Virus record (IMG/VR): IMGVR_UViG_3300046009_006583
Span: 1 to 43,098 of that record
Length of the DNA stretch: 43,098 bases
Direction: 5' to 3' (one strand)
DNA from: a virus
Position numbers and translations under genes: made by a program. The stretch's first letter is position 1; each line of letters opens with the position of its first letter. Below, in pieces: positions 28,847 through 38,239 of this stretch. The notes below the pieces were generated by a model. That model did no database searches and was not told the origin of the DNA. It saw only the letters and a list, made by a program, of their open reading frames with translations.

Positions 28847-31225
28847 CTACGGCAGCGTGCAGGTCGTGCCTTCGTATCGGATCTGGGCGGGGAGCTTGCC
28901 GAGCGTGCCCGAGAAGTTGTCGTAGTAGGATCCGATTTCACCGAACGTAAACGACTCATTGCACCAGAACTCGGGCTTTTCAGTGAAGAACAGCGAAGTA
29001 GGCTCCTCACCGATCTCGGCCGACCACCCAGCCGGAACCGTCGCGCTTTCGTCCTGATCGGTCGCGGAGTTGTCTCGAACGGTCGACGTGTTCACCGCAT
29101 CGAAGTTGTCGTCCTGGTTGCAGCCTGATCCGGTGCAGCGATTGCGATACCACCACATTCGATAGATGTTGTGCGGCGCTGCCGTAGTGGTCGGGTATCC
29201 GCTGGAGTCGTAGTTTCGGGCGTTGTCCATGGTCCCCGAAACCATCTCCTTGCCGGCGTTGAGCAAGATCGACCAGTCTTCGTTCGACGCGCCCATCTGG
29301 GCCGTGGAGCTGTTCGTGAAACACGTCCCGCTTGTCGTGTAGCCACCCGTGGCAGGCGAGTCGGTAGCGACCTCTCGGCACCGATTCTTGAAGTAGGTAT
29401 GGGCAACGCCCTCACCGTTGTCGGTCGGCCGTCGGTTAGACCCGTCGAACGGCTGGAAGCTGTGTGAGCTGTCATTGCCCTCGAAGATGTGCCCCGGCGC
29501 GCCAGCGTTCCCGTGATGGAACGGGCCTCTGCCAGCGCGGAAAGTCGTATCTTTCGTCGTGTAGTTGTTCACGAAAACGTACTGCGAGCACCCGCTCTGC
29601 ACGATCTGGCTTTGCGTCGAGTTGTAGAAGACATTGTTGACAAGCTGCACGTTCGACGAACGGTTATTGCAGTAGACCATCGCGTTGTCGTACTTATCGA
29701 GGTCGATCGCGATGCCCTCGCAGGGATCGCCCGTACCCTCGGCGCACTCATTAACGCCAGTCGTCGTGTCTAGGTCTACCGTGAACGATCGGCGCGCGGG
29801 CGTCGTACTGACAAAGACGCTGGCCGTTTTGACCATCGACTTCCCGGCCAGCTTCGGCTCATCAACGTCGGTCGTGAACGCGGCAGAGTCATCGCCCCCA
29901 GCGTTGGAGAAGTTGCACGTCGATGAGTTGTCGTAGGTAATCGTCAGGGTATTGGCATCCGTGATCGCAATGCCGGTAATCTCGGCGTAGCACGTCGTCT
30001 TGAACGATCCGTTCGAGAAGTCACTGGAGTGGATCGAGACATGGCTAGCCTCGCCGGGGCCCGATCCGCCCGTCGTGATGACGTTCTGGGCGCCGACGCG
30101 AGCATCGAAGTCGTTGCGGTAGAACTGGACGTTGAACCCGTCGAGCACCCGGACGTAGGCGCCGCCGATGTACTCCGGGTACAGGCCCCACCCGACGCCT
30201 ACGAAGTAGATGTCCTCGGCAATCTCGTCCGTCTGGTCGGTGCCGCTTTTCTGCTCGATCTGCGCGACGGTATGCCCGTCGGTTTCGGCGTAGGTGTCCG
30301 TGACTTGCGTGCTGCCGCAGCTAGCCTGACTTGTGCAGTTGGTGAAGTTTGTCCCCGCGTTAGCGCCCCAGAAGTACGCCGTCGGGTTGTAGTCCATGGG
30401 CAGCGGGTTGTTGATCTGGATCTGGTTGTCACCCGTCAGTTCCGTGCAGTCCGTTCCGGCCCGATCCGACGTGCCAGACGTCGAACCGTCTACGCAAGTC
30501 ACCTCAGCCACGACGTTGAAGTTTGCCGAACCGAAGCCCTCAATCGGGTCGACCGTCAGCCGAACGATGTCGCCCGCGGCCCAGGTATTATCGCCCGACG
30601 TGGCGACCGAGCATCCGAGCTCCAGCTTCTTCGTTCCGGTGTCGTACCCGCCGGTCCAAGTGCACGACTGCTCAACCGGGCTCTGCGAGCTTCCGACGCT
30701 GATAAGCCAGTTCTTGAGCTGGGCGGCGTTGGCGGCGCCGGCCGTGTAGTCCCACTGGGGCGATCCGCTCGTGTCGTAGCGAAGCTCGAACCCGCAAACG
30801 TCGGGGTCTTCGCAGTAGATCGCGAGTCCGTCATGGCTGCCGGGAATGACAAGATCGCCAGACCCGCCGCCAGTCGTAGGCGTGATGAATGCGAGAATCT
30901 TGCAGTCGTCCGGCAACCAGATTCGCGTGTAATCGGCGACGGTCGTCGTCAGGGTCTTGAACGTGTTCCAAGTCGAGTCGTCTGCGCTGCACCCGCCGTC
31001 TTTGAGCGAAGTGTCATCCGTCCATCCGGTCCAGTCCGTCTTCGGCGGGATGTATTCCGGGTACGCGAACCGACCCGTCAGGTCTGCGATCGTGCCGCCC
31101 GGCCCGAACGTCGTCGACTCCGCGAGCGTGACGAACGTGTCCGCCGGAGGCGTGCCGGTCGTCTGGTTGCCGCCCGAGATGAAAATCGGGCCGATGAACG
31201 CGAGAGTGAGCAGCCAGCGCAGCAT
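28847..31225 (-). CDS. Secreted beta-helix protein, 792 aa
   Basis: The ATG at 31225 overlaps the previous stop (TGATG). The N-terminus is a signal peptide (MLRWLLTLAFIGPIFISG, cleavage before GNQ). A central region of about residues 320-650 has beta-helix-like rungs such as VQLVNNVFYNSTQSQIVQSG and YVFVNNYTTKDTTFRAG, plus Cys pairs that would form disulphides in the periplasm. It ends CTLP-TAG, and the next in-frame codons lead into the PEP-CTERM protein. By position it should be a tailspike; by sequence it is an exported surface protein. Which of the two cannot be settled here. Confidence 0.65.
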   Translation of the reverse strand: MLRWLLTLAFIGPIFISGGNQTTGTPPADTFVTLAESTTFGPGGTIADLTGRFAYPEYIPPKTDWTGWTDDTSLKDGGCSADDSTWNTFKTLTTTVADYTRIWLPDDCKILAFITPTTGGGSGDLVIPGSHDGLAIYCEDPDVCGFELRYDTSGSPQWDYTAGAANAAQLKNWLISVGSSQSPVEQSCTWTGGYDTGTKKLELGCSVATSGDNTWAAGDIVRLTVDPIEGFGSANFNVVAEVTCVDGSTSGTSDRAGTDCTELTGDNQIQINNPLPMDYNPTAYFWGANAGTNFTNCTSQASCGSTQVTDTYAETDGHTVAQIEQKSGTDQTDEIAEDIYFVGVGWGLYPEYIGGAYVRVLDGFNVQFYRNDFDARVGAQNVITTGGSGPGEASHVSIHSSDFSNGSFKTTCYAEITGIAITDANTLTITYDNSSTCNFSNAGGDDSAAFTTDVDEPKLAGKSMVKTASVFVSTTPARRSFTVDLDTTTGVNECAEGTGDPCEGIAIDLDKYDNAMVYCNNRSSNVQLVNNVFYNSTQSQIVQSGCSQYVFVNNYTTKDTTFRAGRGPFHHGNAGAPGHIFEGNDSSHSFQPFDGSNRRPTDNGEGVAHTYFKNRCREVATDSPATGGYTTSGTCFTNSSTAQMGASNEDWSILLNAGKEMVSGTMDNARNYDSSGYPTTTAAPHNIYRMWWYRNRCTGSGCNQDDNFDAVNTSTVRDNSATDQDESATVPAGWSAEIGEEPTSLFFTEKPEFWCNESFTFGEIGSYYDNFSGTLGKLPAQIRYEGTTCTLP

Positions 31226-32088
31226 CAGTCGGCACCCCCGTCAACCCAGGTTCCCGAGCGACCGAGGTTGATCCACGTCGAGTCGTTGACTCCGAGCAGG
31301 CAGATGAAGTCGCCGAGGTTGCCGGCCGAGTCGATCGCGTCCGCCGTGCCGACCCCCACGCCGTCAAGCACGATCTGATCGCCCGCCGCCGCATCGAGAA
31401 CGATGACGCCGCCACCGTTCGCGTCGTAGAAGCAGGACTGAAGCCCCGCGGACACGCTTGGAAGCGTGACATCCATGCCGCTTGCTCCGCTGTAGTAGTA
31501 GAACGTTCCGAGCATCTGAGCGGCTACGAGCGTCGAAGACGATCCGCCGTCTAGGCCGATGGAAGTCGCGCCCTGAATGGTCCCGGTCGTCACCACGCTC
31601 TGCGTACCCGCAGTCAGCACGAAGTCGATATCGGTAGTCGCCGCGTTGATCTCCGCCGCCGTGTCCCACTCGGTATCGAGCGTCGCGCCTGAAGCCATCC
31701 GGGCCGTCGCCAGCGTGCCCGCCGTCGCCGTCGTGATGTCGAGCCCCGTCCCGATCTTCGACCCGGACAAGCTCCCGTCTGCGAGGTCCGCAAGGTCCGC
31801 GTCGTACGCCTGCACGGTCGAGCCGATGTCGGTATCGAGCACGATCTCCACGCTGTCGATCGTCGTCCCCGCAGTCAACGCACAGGGCGCCGAGGTACAG
31901 GTGTCGGTCGCGAGGATCGCATCAAGCCGGGCGTCGTTGTCGTCGATCGCCGTCTTCGCGGCGGTGAAGTTCGCGTTGACCTGCGACGCGACCGCAGTCG
32001 TCCCGGCCGTGAACGTGTTGGTGATCGTGTACGAACTGCCCCATGCCAATGAGGGCAGGAGCGCCAGAAGAAGAACCAAGCGAATCAT
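31225..32088 (-). CDS. Fibre-like protein with signal peptide, 287 aa
   Basis: The ATG at 32088 has GGGGGTGAG upstream. A signal peptide (MIRLVLLLALLPSLAWG) precedes TITNTFTAGTTAVASQVNAN, which matches the start of many phage tail fibres and also the fibre at 40823-42178 (FVTGTTASATEVNAEF). Residues 54-78 (RLDAIL, then C-x4-C, then GTTID) recur in the protein at 9512-10279. The C-terminal half is beta-rich (GGGVIVLDAAAGDQIVLDG). The protein looks like a tail-fibre adaptor that gained a signal peptide. Confidence 0.65.
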   Translation of the reverse strand: MIRLVLLLALLPSLAWGSSYTITNTFTAGTTAVASQVNANFTAAKTAIDDNDARLDAILATDTCTSAPCALTAGTTIDSVEIVLDTDIGSTVQAYDADLADLADGSLSGSKIGTGLDITTATAGTLATARMASGATLDTEWDTAAEINAATTDIDFVLTAGTQSVVTTGTIQGATSIGLDGGSSSTLVAAQMLGTFYYYSGASGMDVTLPSVSAGLQSCFYDANGGGVIVLDAAAGDQIVLDGVGVGTADAIDSAGNLGDFICLLGVNDSTWINLGRSGTWVDGGAD

Positions 32089-32090
32089 GC

Positions 32091-33665
32091 TCACCCCCAT
32101 TCGTCCGTGTCCCAGACGAGCGCGTCCCAGTCCGTTTCCATCACATCCGCAGGCGTCTCGCCGCAGCTCGGCCGCTGGACGCCATCCGACCCAAGCACCA
32201 CCCCCGAGACGGTGCATCGCTGGATGAAGCCCTTGGAGTCCGCGTCGATGTCGATGTTGCCCACCACGTCGAGGTCCCGACCCTGGAACTCGTCCACGTC
32301 GTCGACCTCGAAGCCGTTCTGCGTCCCATTGAAGTCGTTCCGGTGCGTGCGAACGTTGCGGACCCGCATCCCATCGACGCACGAATCACCTGTGTTCGAG
32401 TTGTAGGACGCCGTGATCTGCGCGATGTCGTAGGTCGAGTCACCAAGCTCGATGCCGGCCGAGTCAGCCCGGGTCGTTCCGTTGCACGCGCCGCGAACGA
32501 TGTTGCGCGTCAGATCCACCCGCATGTCGTTGTAGGTCGTGCCGGCCAGACCGATCTGGATGCCGGATCCCCATGCGTCTTCGATCGTGTTGCCTTCGAT
32601 TCGGGTCGTGAACTTCGACGCCGCGTAGGTGTTTCCGTTCGTGACCTGGATTCCCTGCCCCACGTTGTCGGAGGTGGTGTTTTGGGCGTAGGTGAAGCCG
32701 GTGTCGTCGATCGTGTTCCCGCTTGCCGTTCCGTCGCCCTCGTTGAAGACGATGCCCGCAATCCCAGCCCCCGTGACGGTGTTGTCGTGAAACTGGCAGC
32801 GCCGGGAGTTCGTGAAGCACTCGATTCCGATCTTGGTCACGTCCGAGATGGTCGTGTTGACGACCGCCGAGTCCGACCCGCCGACGAGCTGAACACCCTG
32901 CGCTGTCTTCGTGATCGAGTTGGTGGTCGCATCCAGCGGGACAGCGAGCGGGGTACAGAGGGCAACCGTGCAGCCGGCTCTGGTGACGCTGGAGTCCTGA
33001 ACGGTGGACACGAACGGCTGGCTAAGCTGAATGCCGGTCGTCACTGTGTCTCGCACCTGAACCCGAAGCAGGCAGCTCCGCGTCGTCCCTGCCCCCGTGT
33101 TCCGAGTGTTGAAGCCGCCCGCGAATGTAGAAGTCTGGCTACCCGTGTCGCAGATGCCGTTGTTCGGCGTCGTATCCGTGCAAGCCGTTCGTGCCCCCGT
33201 AGTCTGCTCCGATCGCCGGCCATCGAGGATCACGTCTTCCAGCCTGATCCGCGGCGTGATGTTCCTCGCGTGGATGATCGCAGCGTTGACGCCGAGTTCG
33301 GCCCGCAGAACGGGCGGGTTGTTTCGGTCGGCCCCCCGAATGACCACCTCTCCGCTCGGAGCCACCGAGTCACCTTTGATCGCCGTTTCTCCGAAGATGA
33401 CGTTGGTGTCCGTGTACGTCCCAGGCGCAAGCTCAAGGATGCAGCCCGACCCGCAGTTGGCCATCGCGACCGTATGAAGGTCCGATGCGCTCGTTACGTC
33501 GACCGGCGTAAAGGCCGGATCAGGCAGCTTCGAGCAGTCCACCCACGGGTCCTCGACGACATCGACGGGCGGCGCAGACGGCCCCGCACGCGGGAAGCGC
33601 CCCTCGATCGCCGAGGCCGGTACGGCCAGCAACAGCGCGAGAAGGACGGCCAACCTCACGAGCAC
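32091..33665 (-). CDS. Secreted right-handed beta-helix protein, 524 aa
   Basis: The GTG at 33665 overlaps the preceding gene by 10 bases. It has a signal peptide (LVRLAVLLALLLAVPASA, cleavage before IEG). The rest has pectate-lyase-type rungs: DLHTVAMANCGSGCILELAP, ARNITPRIRLEDVILDG, GVQLVGGSDSAVVNTTISDV, CQFHDNTVTGAGIAGIVFNE. Such parallel beta-helices are typical of carbohydrate-degrading tailspikes and of secreted surface proteins. Catalytic residues cannot be assigned by eye. It is co-transcribed with three similar exported proteins. Confidence 0.7.
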   Translation of the reverse strand: MLVRLAVLLALLLAVPASAIEGRFPRAGPSAPPVDVVEDPWVDCSKLPDPAFTPVDVTSASDLHTVAMANCGSGCILELAPGTYTDTNVIFGETAIKGDSVAPSGEVVIRGADRNNPPVLRAELGVNAAIIHARNITPRIRLEDVILDGRRSEQTTGARTACTDTTPNNGICDTGSQTSTFAGGFNTRNTGAGTTRSCLLRVQVRDTVTTGIQLSQPFVSTVQDSSVTRAGCTVALCTPLAVPLDATTNSITKTAQGVQLVGGSDSAVVNTTISDVTKIGIECFTNSRRCQFHDNTVTGAGIAGIVFNEGDGTASGNTIDDTGFTYAQNTTSDNVGQGIQVTNGNTYAASKFTTRIEGNTIEDAWGSGIQIGLAGTTYNDMRVDLTRNIVRGACNGTTRADSAGIELGDSTYDIAQITASYNSNTGDSCVDGMRVRNVRTHRNDFNGTQNGFEVDDVDEFQGRDLDVVGNIDIDADSKGFIQRCTVSGVVLGSDGVQRPSCGETPADVMETDWDALVWDTDEWG

Positions 33666-36235
33666 GTCTCGCCGGGGCTCGGTGCCGCGGTTCCATCAAA
33701 GTTCAGGCAGCCTCGAGCGTTCGCACCGATGCCCGACCCGTTCCCGACCGTGGCCGTGCAGGTCCCATACCCGGCCGGCGTACCGCCCGCGTTGACGTTG
33801 CACCCGCAGTAGACGTGAGCCACGCCTCCGCCACCGCCCGAGCTGTCTGCGCTGTTCCCCATGAACGAGTTGAGCGCGAGCACATCCTCGTGAGAGAAGT
33901 CGTCAGGCGTCAAGCCGGTACGGTCGTTCGGGGCAGCGGTCACGTCCGTGTCGATCGCTGCGAACAGGCAGGCATCATAGGCGCTCTTCGTCGCCTTGAT
34001 CCGTCCGTTCGTGAAGTGGTTCCGCACGATCGAGGCAGACTTCGGAGCGGCAATCGTGGGACTCGTGTTCAGCGCGATGGCCGCGGTCACGTTACCCGCC
34101 AACTGCTGCGCCATTCGGACGCCCGTCGTGTCGAACCCGTCGATCACGTTCTGCTCGATCGGGGTATTCACGTCCGCGCAGTCGAACCAAGCGACCGTCC
34201 CGTTTCTGGACAGAACGACGCCCGCGCCGATGCCGAGCGTCCCTTCGATCGTCAGGTTTCGGATTGTGTTGCGACGCGCGCCGCAAGTGAACTTGAGGGC
34301 GTGCAGGATCGACCCGCCCTCGATCTTGATGTTGTCAAACAGGTTGCCCACCGAGACATCGGTGAAGTTGATGAGCGTTTCGCCCGACGAGTTGATCGCC
34401 CGGATATCCCGCCCCTCCAGACCCGGCCCGTATGTCGAGATACCAAGGCTTGCAAAGGTGGTGTCCCGGATCTCGATGTCGTGCATCCGCCACCCGGTGC
34501 CTGCGTCGAGAATCGGGCCACCTCGGCCGTAGAGGAACCGGGTGCGCCGGACCAGCGGATAGCCCGCGTTGGAATCTCCGTCGATCGCGTACTGGTGCCA
34601 GCTTCGGATTACCACGTCCTCGATGACGGGGGCTCCGCCGCCGTATAGGCCAAGCAGCGGGTTGGTGTCGCAGTCGATATCTGCGTTGGTCGAGTCTCCG
34701 TCGAGCGCAGCCGTCCAACCTCGCTCTGTCGCGTCGGCAAAGTCCATCTGCTCGGAGCAGTCGCCACTCGGCTCGGCCCAGTAGTCCTGCGGTTCGATGT
34801 TCATATTCGAGATGCGCGCGGACGTGTCGAAGTAGTCAGACCGTGCCGCGGTAACTGCGTTGCCGTTGAGAAACGTGTAGGCGTACGGGATGCTGCCACC
34901 AGCGTAGGAGGTGTTGTTTCCGAGGTAGCCGTAGAAGCCGCCGAGCAAGACGCGGATAGTGCCGGCGCCGTTACAGGTCGAAACGGAGGGCGTGTCCATC
35001 ACGCGGGCAGCAAAGGCCACCGTCGCGGAGCCACCGCCGAGCGTTCCGCTCTGGCCGTAGACGATGAGGTGATCGCCAGCCACGAGCGTGTCGAGGCCGC
35101 TCGTGTTCGCGACGCAGATACCGGCGTTGTCTTCGATCGTCGCAATCGTCTGCGTGCCGCTGACCGTGCCGTACCCCTTCGAGTCGCCGTCGCCCGCAGA
35201 TTCTCCAGACGCAACGCCCGCCGAAGTGGAAGCGGTGTGCGGACCCTGGAAGCCGAACGTGATGCCGCGAATAAAGCTCGTCTGACCAAACCAGTTGTTG
35301 TTGCCGCTGTTCGTTCCCGATTCCCAGCTCGGGCCTCGGTCATCCACGAGATAGGTGCCTTGGTCGCGGATGTAGCCCGTCGTCGTCGACGGGTCGCGGG
35401 TGTCAGTCCCCGCCCCGATGATCTCCCCCTGCCAGTCCATGAGGTTGATCGTGTAGAACCGCCGAGTCGTGTCGGGGTCGGGGGTGGCTGGGCAATGGAG
35501 CCATGCGGCGTCGGCGGTCGAGTCGTGCAGGTTGTCGTTCGCCGGACCCCGAGCGTTGTACCCCGCGCTCTGCTGGTAGTCGTAACAGGGCCAGTTGACG
35601 TAGACGCCCTCCTCCAAGTAGATCGTTCCCGTCAGCTCCATTGAGCCATAGCCGCAGTCCCAGAGGGCGCAGTTCAGATCGTCCGCCAAGTCGACGTAGA
35701 CGCGCTCGCCCGCAGCCTTGCACGCGGGATCGGGGATGTCCTTCGCGGTACACGTCTGCCACACGCTGCCGTCGCCATCGGCGTCCCACAGGACGGCCCA
35801 GTCGTACTCGCCATCGTTGTCGAGGTCGGGGTCGCCGCCGCCGCCCGCACCACCCAGACTCAACGGGCTGCACAGGATGGTCAGCGTCGAACCCCCCGAA
35901 GCGCCGTTCGAGACGGCGTAGAGATTGGGCTGCCCGATCGTGAGCTCTCGAGGACTCGTCGTCGTCGTCGAGAATGTCGCGCCGAGCTGGACGCCACCCG
36001 TCGCCGTGCTTGCAGTCGTCTGGTACAGCGTGATCGTGTCCGACCCGCCGCGAGTGAACGTCGCCTGACAGGAACCCATTGCTCCAAACAGAGGCGTGGG
36101 CTCGGTCGTAGCGTCGAACTTCCAGGTGATCGTCTGCGCGCTGCCGATGTAGTTCGGCCCGGACATGGAAGGCTTCGCCCACCCTGGCGACGCGGCCAGG
36201 AAGACGAGAACGAGAGAGAAGAGAATGTGTTTCAT
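33656..36235 (-). CDS. Large secreted beta-helix protein, 859 aa
   Basis: I chose the ATG at 36235 (MKHILF), which has GGAG nine bases upstream; a start at 36250 adds five residues and spoils the signal peptide. The signal peptide is MKHILFSLVLVFLAASPGWA. A beta domain is followed by a Ca-binding-like Asp-rich segment (DPDLDNDGEYDWAVLWDADG, about residues 135-157), as in thrombospondin-type-3 repeats. Long beta-helix rungs come next (IEDVVIRSWHQYAIDGD, RMHDIEIRDTTFASLGI), then a Cys-containing end. It is the first of the four exported proteins after the ejection genes. Confidence 0.68.
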   Translation of the reverse strand: MKHILFSLVLVFLAASPGWAKPSMSGPNYIGSAQTITWKFDATTEPTPLFGAMGSCQATFTRGGSDTITLYQTTASTATGGVQLGATFSTTTTSPRELTIGQPNLYAVSNGASGGSTLTILCSPLSLGGAGGGGDPDLDNDGEYDWAVLWDADGDGSVWQTCTAKDIPDPACKAAGERVYVDLADDLNCALWDCGYGSMELTGTIYLEEGVYVNWPCYDYQQSAGYNARGPANDNLHDSTADAAWLHCPATPDPDTTRRFYTINLMDWQGEIIGAGTDTRDPSTTTGYIRDQGTYLVDDRGPSWESGTNSGNNNWFGQTSFIRGITFGFQGPHTASTSAGVASGESAGDGDSKGYGTVSGTQTIATIEDNAGICVANTSGLDTLVAGDHLIVYGQSGTLGGGSATVAFAARVMDTPSVSTCNGAGTIRVLLGGFYGYLGNNTSYAGGSIPYAYTFLNGNAVTAARSDYFDTSARISNMNIEPQDYWAEPSGDCSEQMDFADATERGWTAALDGDSTNADIDCDTNPLLGLYGGGAPVIEDVVIRSWHQYAIDGDSNAGYPLVRRTRFLYGRGGPILDAGTGWRMHDIEIRDTTFASLGISTYGPGLEGRDIRAINSSGETLINFTDVSVGNLFDNIKIEGGSILHALKFTCGARRNTIRNLTIEGTLGIGAGVVLSRNGTVAWFDCADVNTPIEQNVIDGFDTTGVRMAQQLAGNVTAAIALNTSPTIAAPKSASIVRNHFTNGRIKATKSAYDACLFAAIDTDVTAAPNDRTGLTPDDFSHEDVLALNSFMGNSADSSGGGGGVAHVYCGCNVNAGGTPAGYGTCTATVGNGSGIGANARGCLNFDGTAAPSPGETCS

Positions 36236-36259
36236 CGTAGTGATCTCCATGCGGATGGC

Positions 36260-38239
36260 TTACCGTTGCTCATCCCTGCTTGCATTAGCCGACCGAAGGC
36301 CGGACCTGGCGGCCTCGCGAGCCCTCGAACGAGCAACGATCGTGTCCCAGTCGACCATCCACTTGGCTACCGCTCTCGGCTCTGGCATCTCGATCAATGT
36401 CTGCCAATACTCCGAGTCGTAGAGCGCCTCGCGCAGAATCGCGTTCTTCTCTCGGTCGGTAGCTGCTGACTTGGCGATGTATCGAGCGAGCTTCTTGGCG
36501 CCCTGAATTGGCTCAGCGACGGATTCGGCTGCGCCGAAGAGAATGTCCACCGGGCCGATCCCGGATCCGGTCGAGTGAACGGCAGCCGTCGTCCCGGCCT
36601 TGTTGTTCCTCGCCATCTGCGCCTTCGTGAGAAGGTTCTCAAAAAGCGCCAGCCGTTCGGGGCCGAGGATTGTCGAGTAGACGGGTCGCTTGCGTCGAAT
36701 GTCGATCAGGATCGAGCGGGGCGTTCGCGCGCCGAGGTCTTCGTCGAAAAGCTCGTCGATTGCGACGCGGGCAAGGTTTTCACGCCCTCCGGGTTCCTGA
36801 TCCATAATCCGCACGGCACGCGCCGCCTCGCCCTCTGGATCCGACGAGGACTTGATTCTGCGAATCATCGAGCGGCCGTCCGTCAGATTTGCCAGCGCGT
36901 CAAACCCCTCGGCCTCTGGGTCGAAGAGTTCGTGGAGCCTTCTGGTCGACTCCCTTGCCCTTCTAAACTCGGCACCGCCCTCGTTGGCCGGGATTGCGTC
37001 GAACTGCTTCCTCAACTCGGTGATGATCGGTCCAATCCTCTTGGCGCGGCGCCGTAGGTGGTCGGCGGCTCCAAACTCACGAGCGGCACGCTGCGAATCG
37101 AGAAGTTCGGACATGAGTGCCTGAACCCGTTCGGCTGATGCGTAGTGCGGCATCGTCTCGATGAACTTCGCCTCGGACGGGATGTACTTCCTCGCCTCGG
37201 GCGGCCCGCTCCTCAGCGCCGCAACGATTCTTTTCGCGCCGCGAACATCAATCGTCGGCATCTGAGCCATCGGAACAGCCGACCAGTCTGCCTGCTCTGC
37301 CGCCTTCGCGTTCGCGTATGCTGACTTTGCTCGAAGATTGACGCCGCCAGCCGATCCCTCCGGCAGAAGGTTCTCGAACTCCGTCACGAGATCGGCCACG
37401 ACAACCTTTCGCCGTCCTGCCAACGACTGGCGCATCTCGTCGTCGACCTGAGCGAGAGCTGCTTCCATCCCGACTACTGCGGGCTCGTCGTTGAGGATCT
37501 GGGCCGTGCTCGGCCTTGACCTCTTGTCGGGAAACAGGCGCTTGGCTTCCTCAAGCTTGTCCCGTCCTTTTACAAGGAATTGCTCGTTGCCGAACGGATC
37601 AGACGACATTCGACGCTTCGCTTCAGAAGACGCGCGCTTCATCGATGCCATCTTTACGTTCAGCGTCTTGGCTAGTTCCTCTGCCTTCCCGGTCGCTGCG
37701 TCGGTGATCTCTTTGGAAAACGGCGATGCGCTCTCAGTCACGACCCGGGACGACTTGGACAGGCGAGCCGTGTCGTCTCCGACAGACCCCGGAGCGACGA
37801 TCCCAGCCGCCAACCCGGCGGCCATCTGGATGCCGGGCCCGGCACCCATATCGTCCGCGCCCTGCTCGGCCATCGACGCCATCACGTCGCCGATTACTTC
37901 GTTTCGCAGCGCAAGAAGCGGAGAAGCAGCCGATGCGCCAATTGCGGGCATACTTGCCGCCACGAACGGAGCCGTTCGGCCCAGCCTCTCCGCGACACGA
38001 CCGGCGTAGGTCGTCGGCTCGGGGACTCCGCTCGCCTCAGCGAGCGACTGGTCGAACGTGAGTCCGCTCCCAAGCTGGCTAAATCGGTCACCAGACCGGC
38101 CGCGCATGAAGTTCGCCATGGCGTCCACGTCGGCGGGGGATCGGTATAGGCCACGCTTGAAGGACGAAACTACGCCAGGAGGCTCAACCGGCCCCTGTTC
38201 CTTCTTGAGCAGTTCGAGCACGCCCTCGTAGGAGGCCAT
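36260..38239 (-). CDS. Ejection (internal virion) protein candidate, 659 aa
   Basis: The ATG at 38239 overlaps the previous stop (TGATG). The protein is long and helical, with an Ala/Gly-rich stretch (FVAASMPAIGASAASPLLAL; MAAGLAAGIVAPGS) and many charged helices (KAEELAKTLNVKMASMKR, RAREFGAADHLRRRAKR). It is third in a run of three helical proteins after the fibre gene. Podoviruses keep their ejection proteins here (gp14/15/16 in T7, gp7/20/16 in P22), which form a channel through the cell envelope at infection. There is no lytic transglycosylase motif. Confidence 0.6.
   Translation of the reverse strand: MASYEGVLELLKKEQGPVEPPGVVSSFKRGLYRSPADVDAMANFMRGRSGDRFSQLGSGLTFDQSLAEASGVPEPTTYAGRVAERLGRTAPFVAASMPAIGASAASPLLALRNEVIGDVMASMAEQGADDMGAGPGIQMAAGLAAGIVAPGSVGDDTARLSKSSRVVTESASPFSKEITDAATGKAEELAKTLNVKMASMKRASSEAKRRMSSDPFGNEQFLVKGRDKLEEAKRLFPDKRSRPSTAQILNDEPAVVGMEAALAQVDDEMRQSLAGRRKVVVADLVTEFENLLPEGSAGGVNLRAKSAYANAKAAEQADWSAVPMAQMPTIDVRGAKRIVAALRSGPPEARKYIPSEAKFIETMPHYASAERVQALMSELLDSQRAAREFGAADHLRRRAKRIGPIITELRKQFDAIPANEGGAEFRRARESTRRLHELFDPEAEGFDALANLTDGRSMIRRIKSSSDPEGEAARAVRIMDQEPGGRENLARVAIDELFDEDLGARTPRSILIDIRRKRPVYSTILGPERLALFENLLTKAQMARNNKAGTTAAVHSTGSGIGPVDILFGAAESVAEPIQGAKKLARYIAKSAATDREKNAILREALYDSEYWQTLIEMPEPRAVAKWMVDWDTIVARSRAREAARSGLRSANASRDEQR

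Noticed and set aside
30029-31378. A 449-codon plus-strand frame opposite the 792-aa secreted protein
   Set aside because: No domain or ribosome site, and a shadow-type composition.
32089-32382. A 98-residue N-terminal extension of the fibre-like protein at 31225-32088
   Set aside because: It overlaps the upstream beta-helix gene, is Arg/Gly-rich shadow sequence, and would bury the signal peptide. The ATG at 32088 has a strong ribosome site.
32043-33812. A 589-codon plus-strand frame opposite the secreted beta-helix genes
   Set aside because: Same shadow effect. The minus strand shows a signal peptide and beta-helix rungs; the plus strand shows neither.
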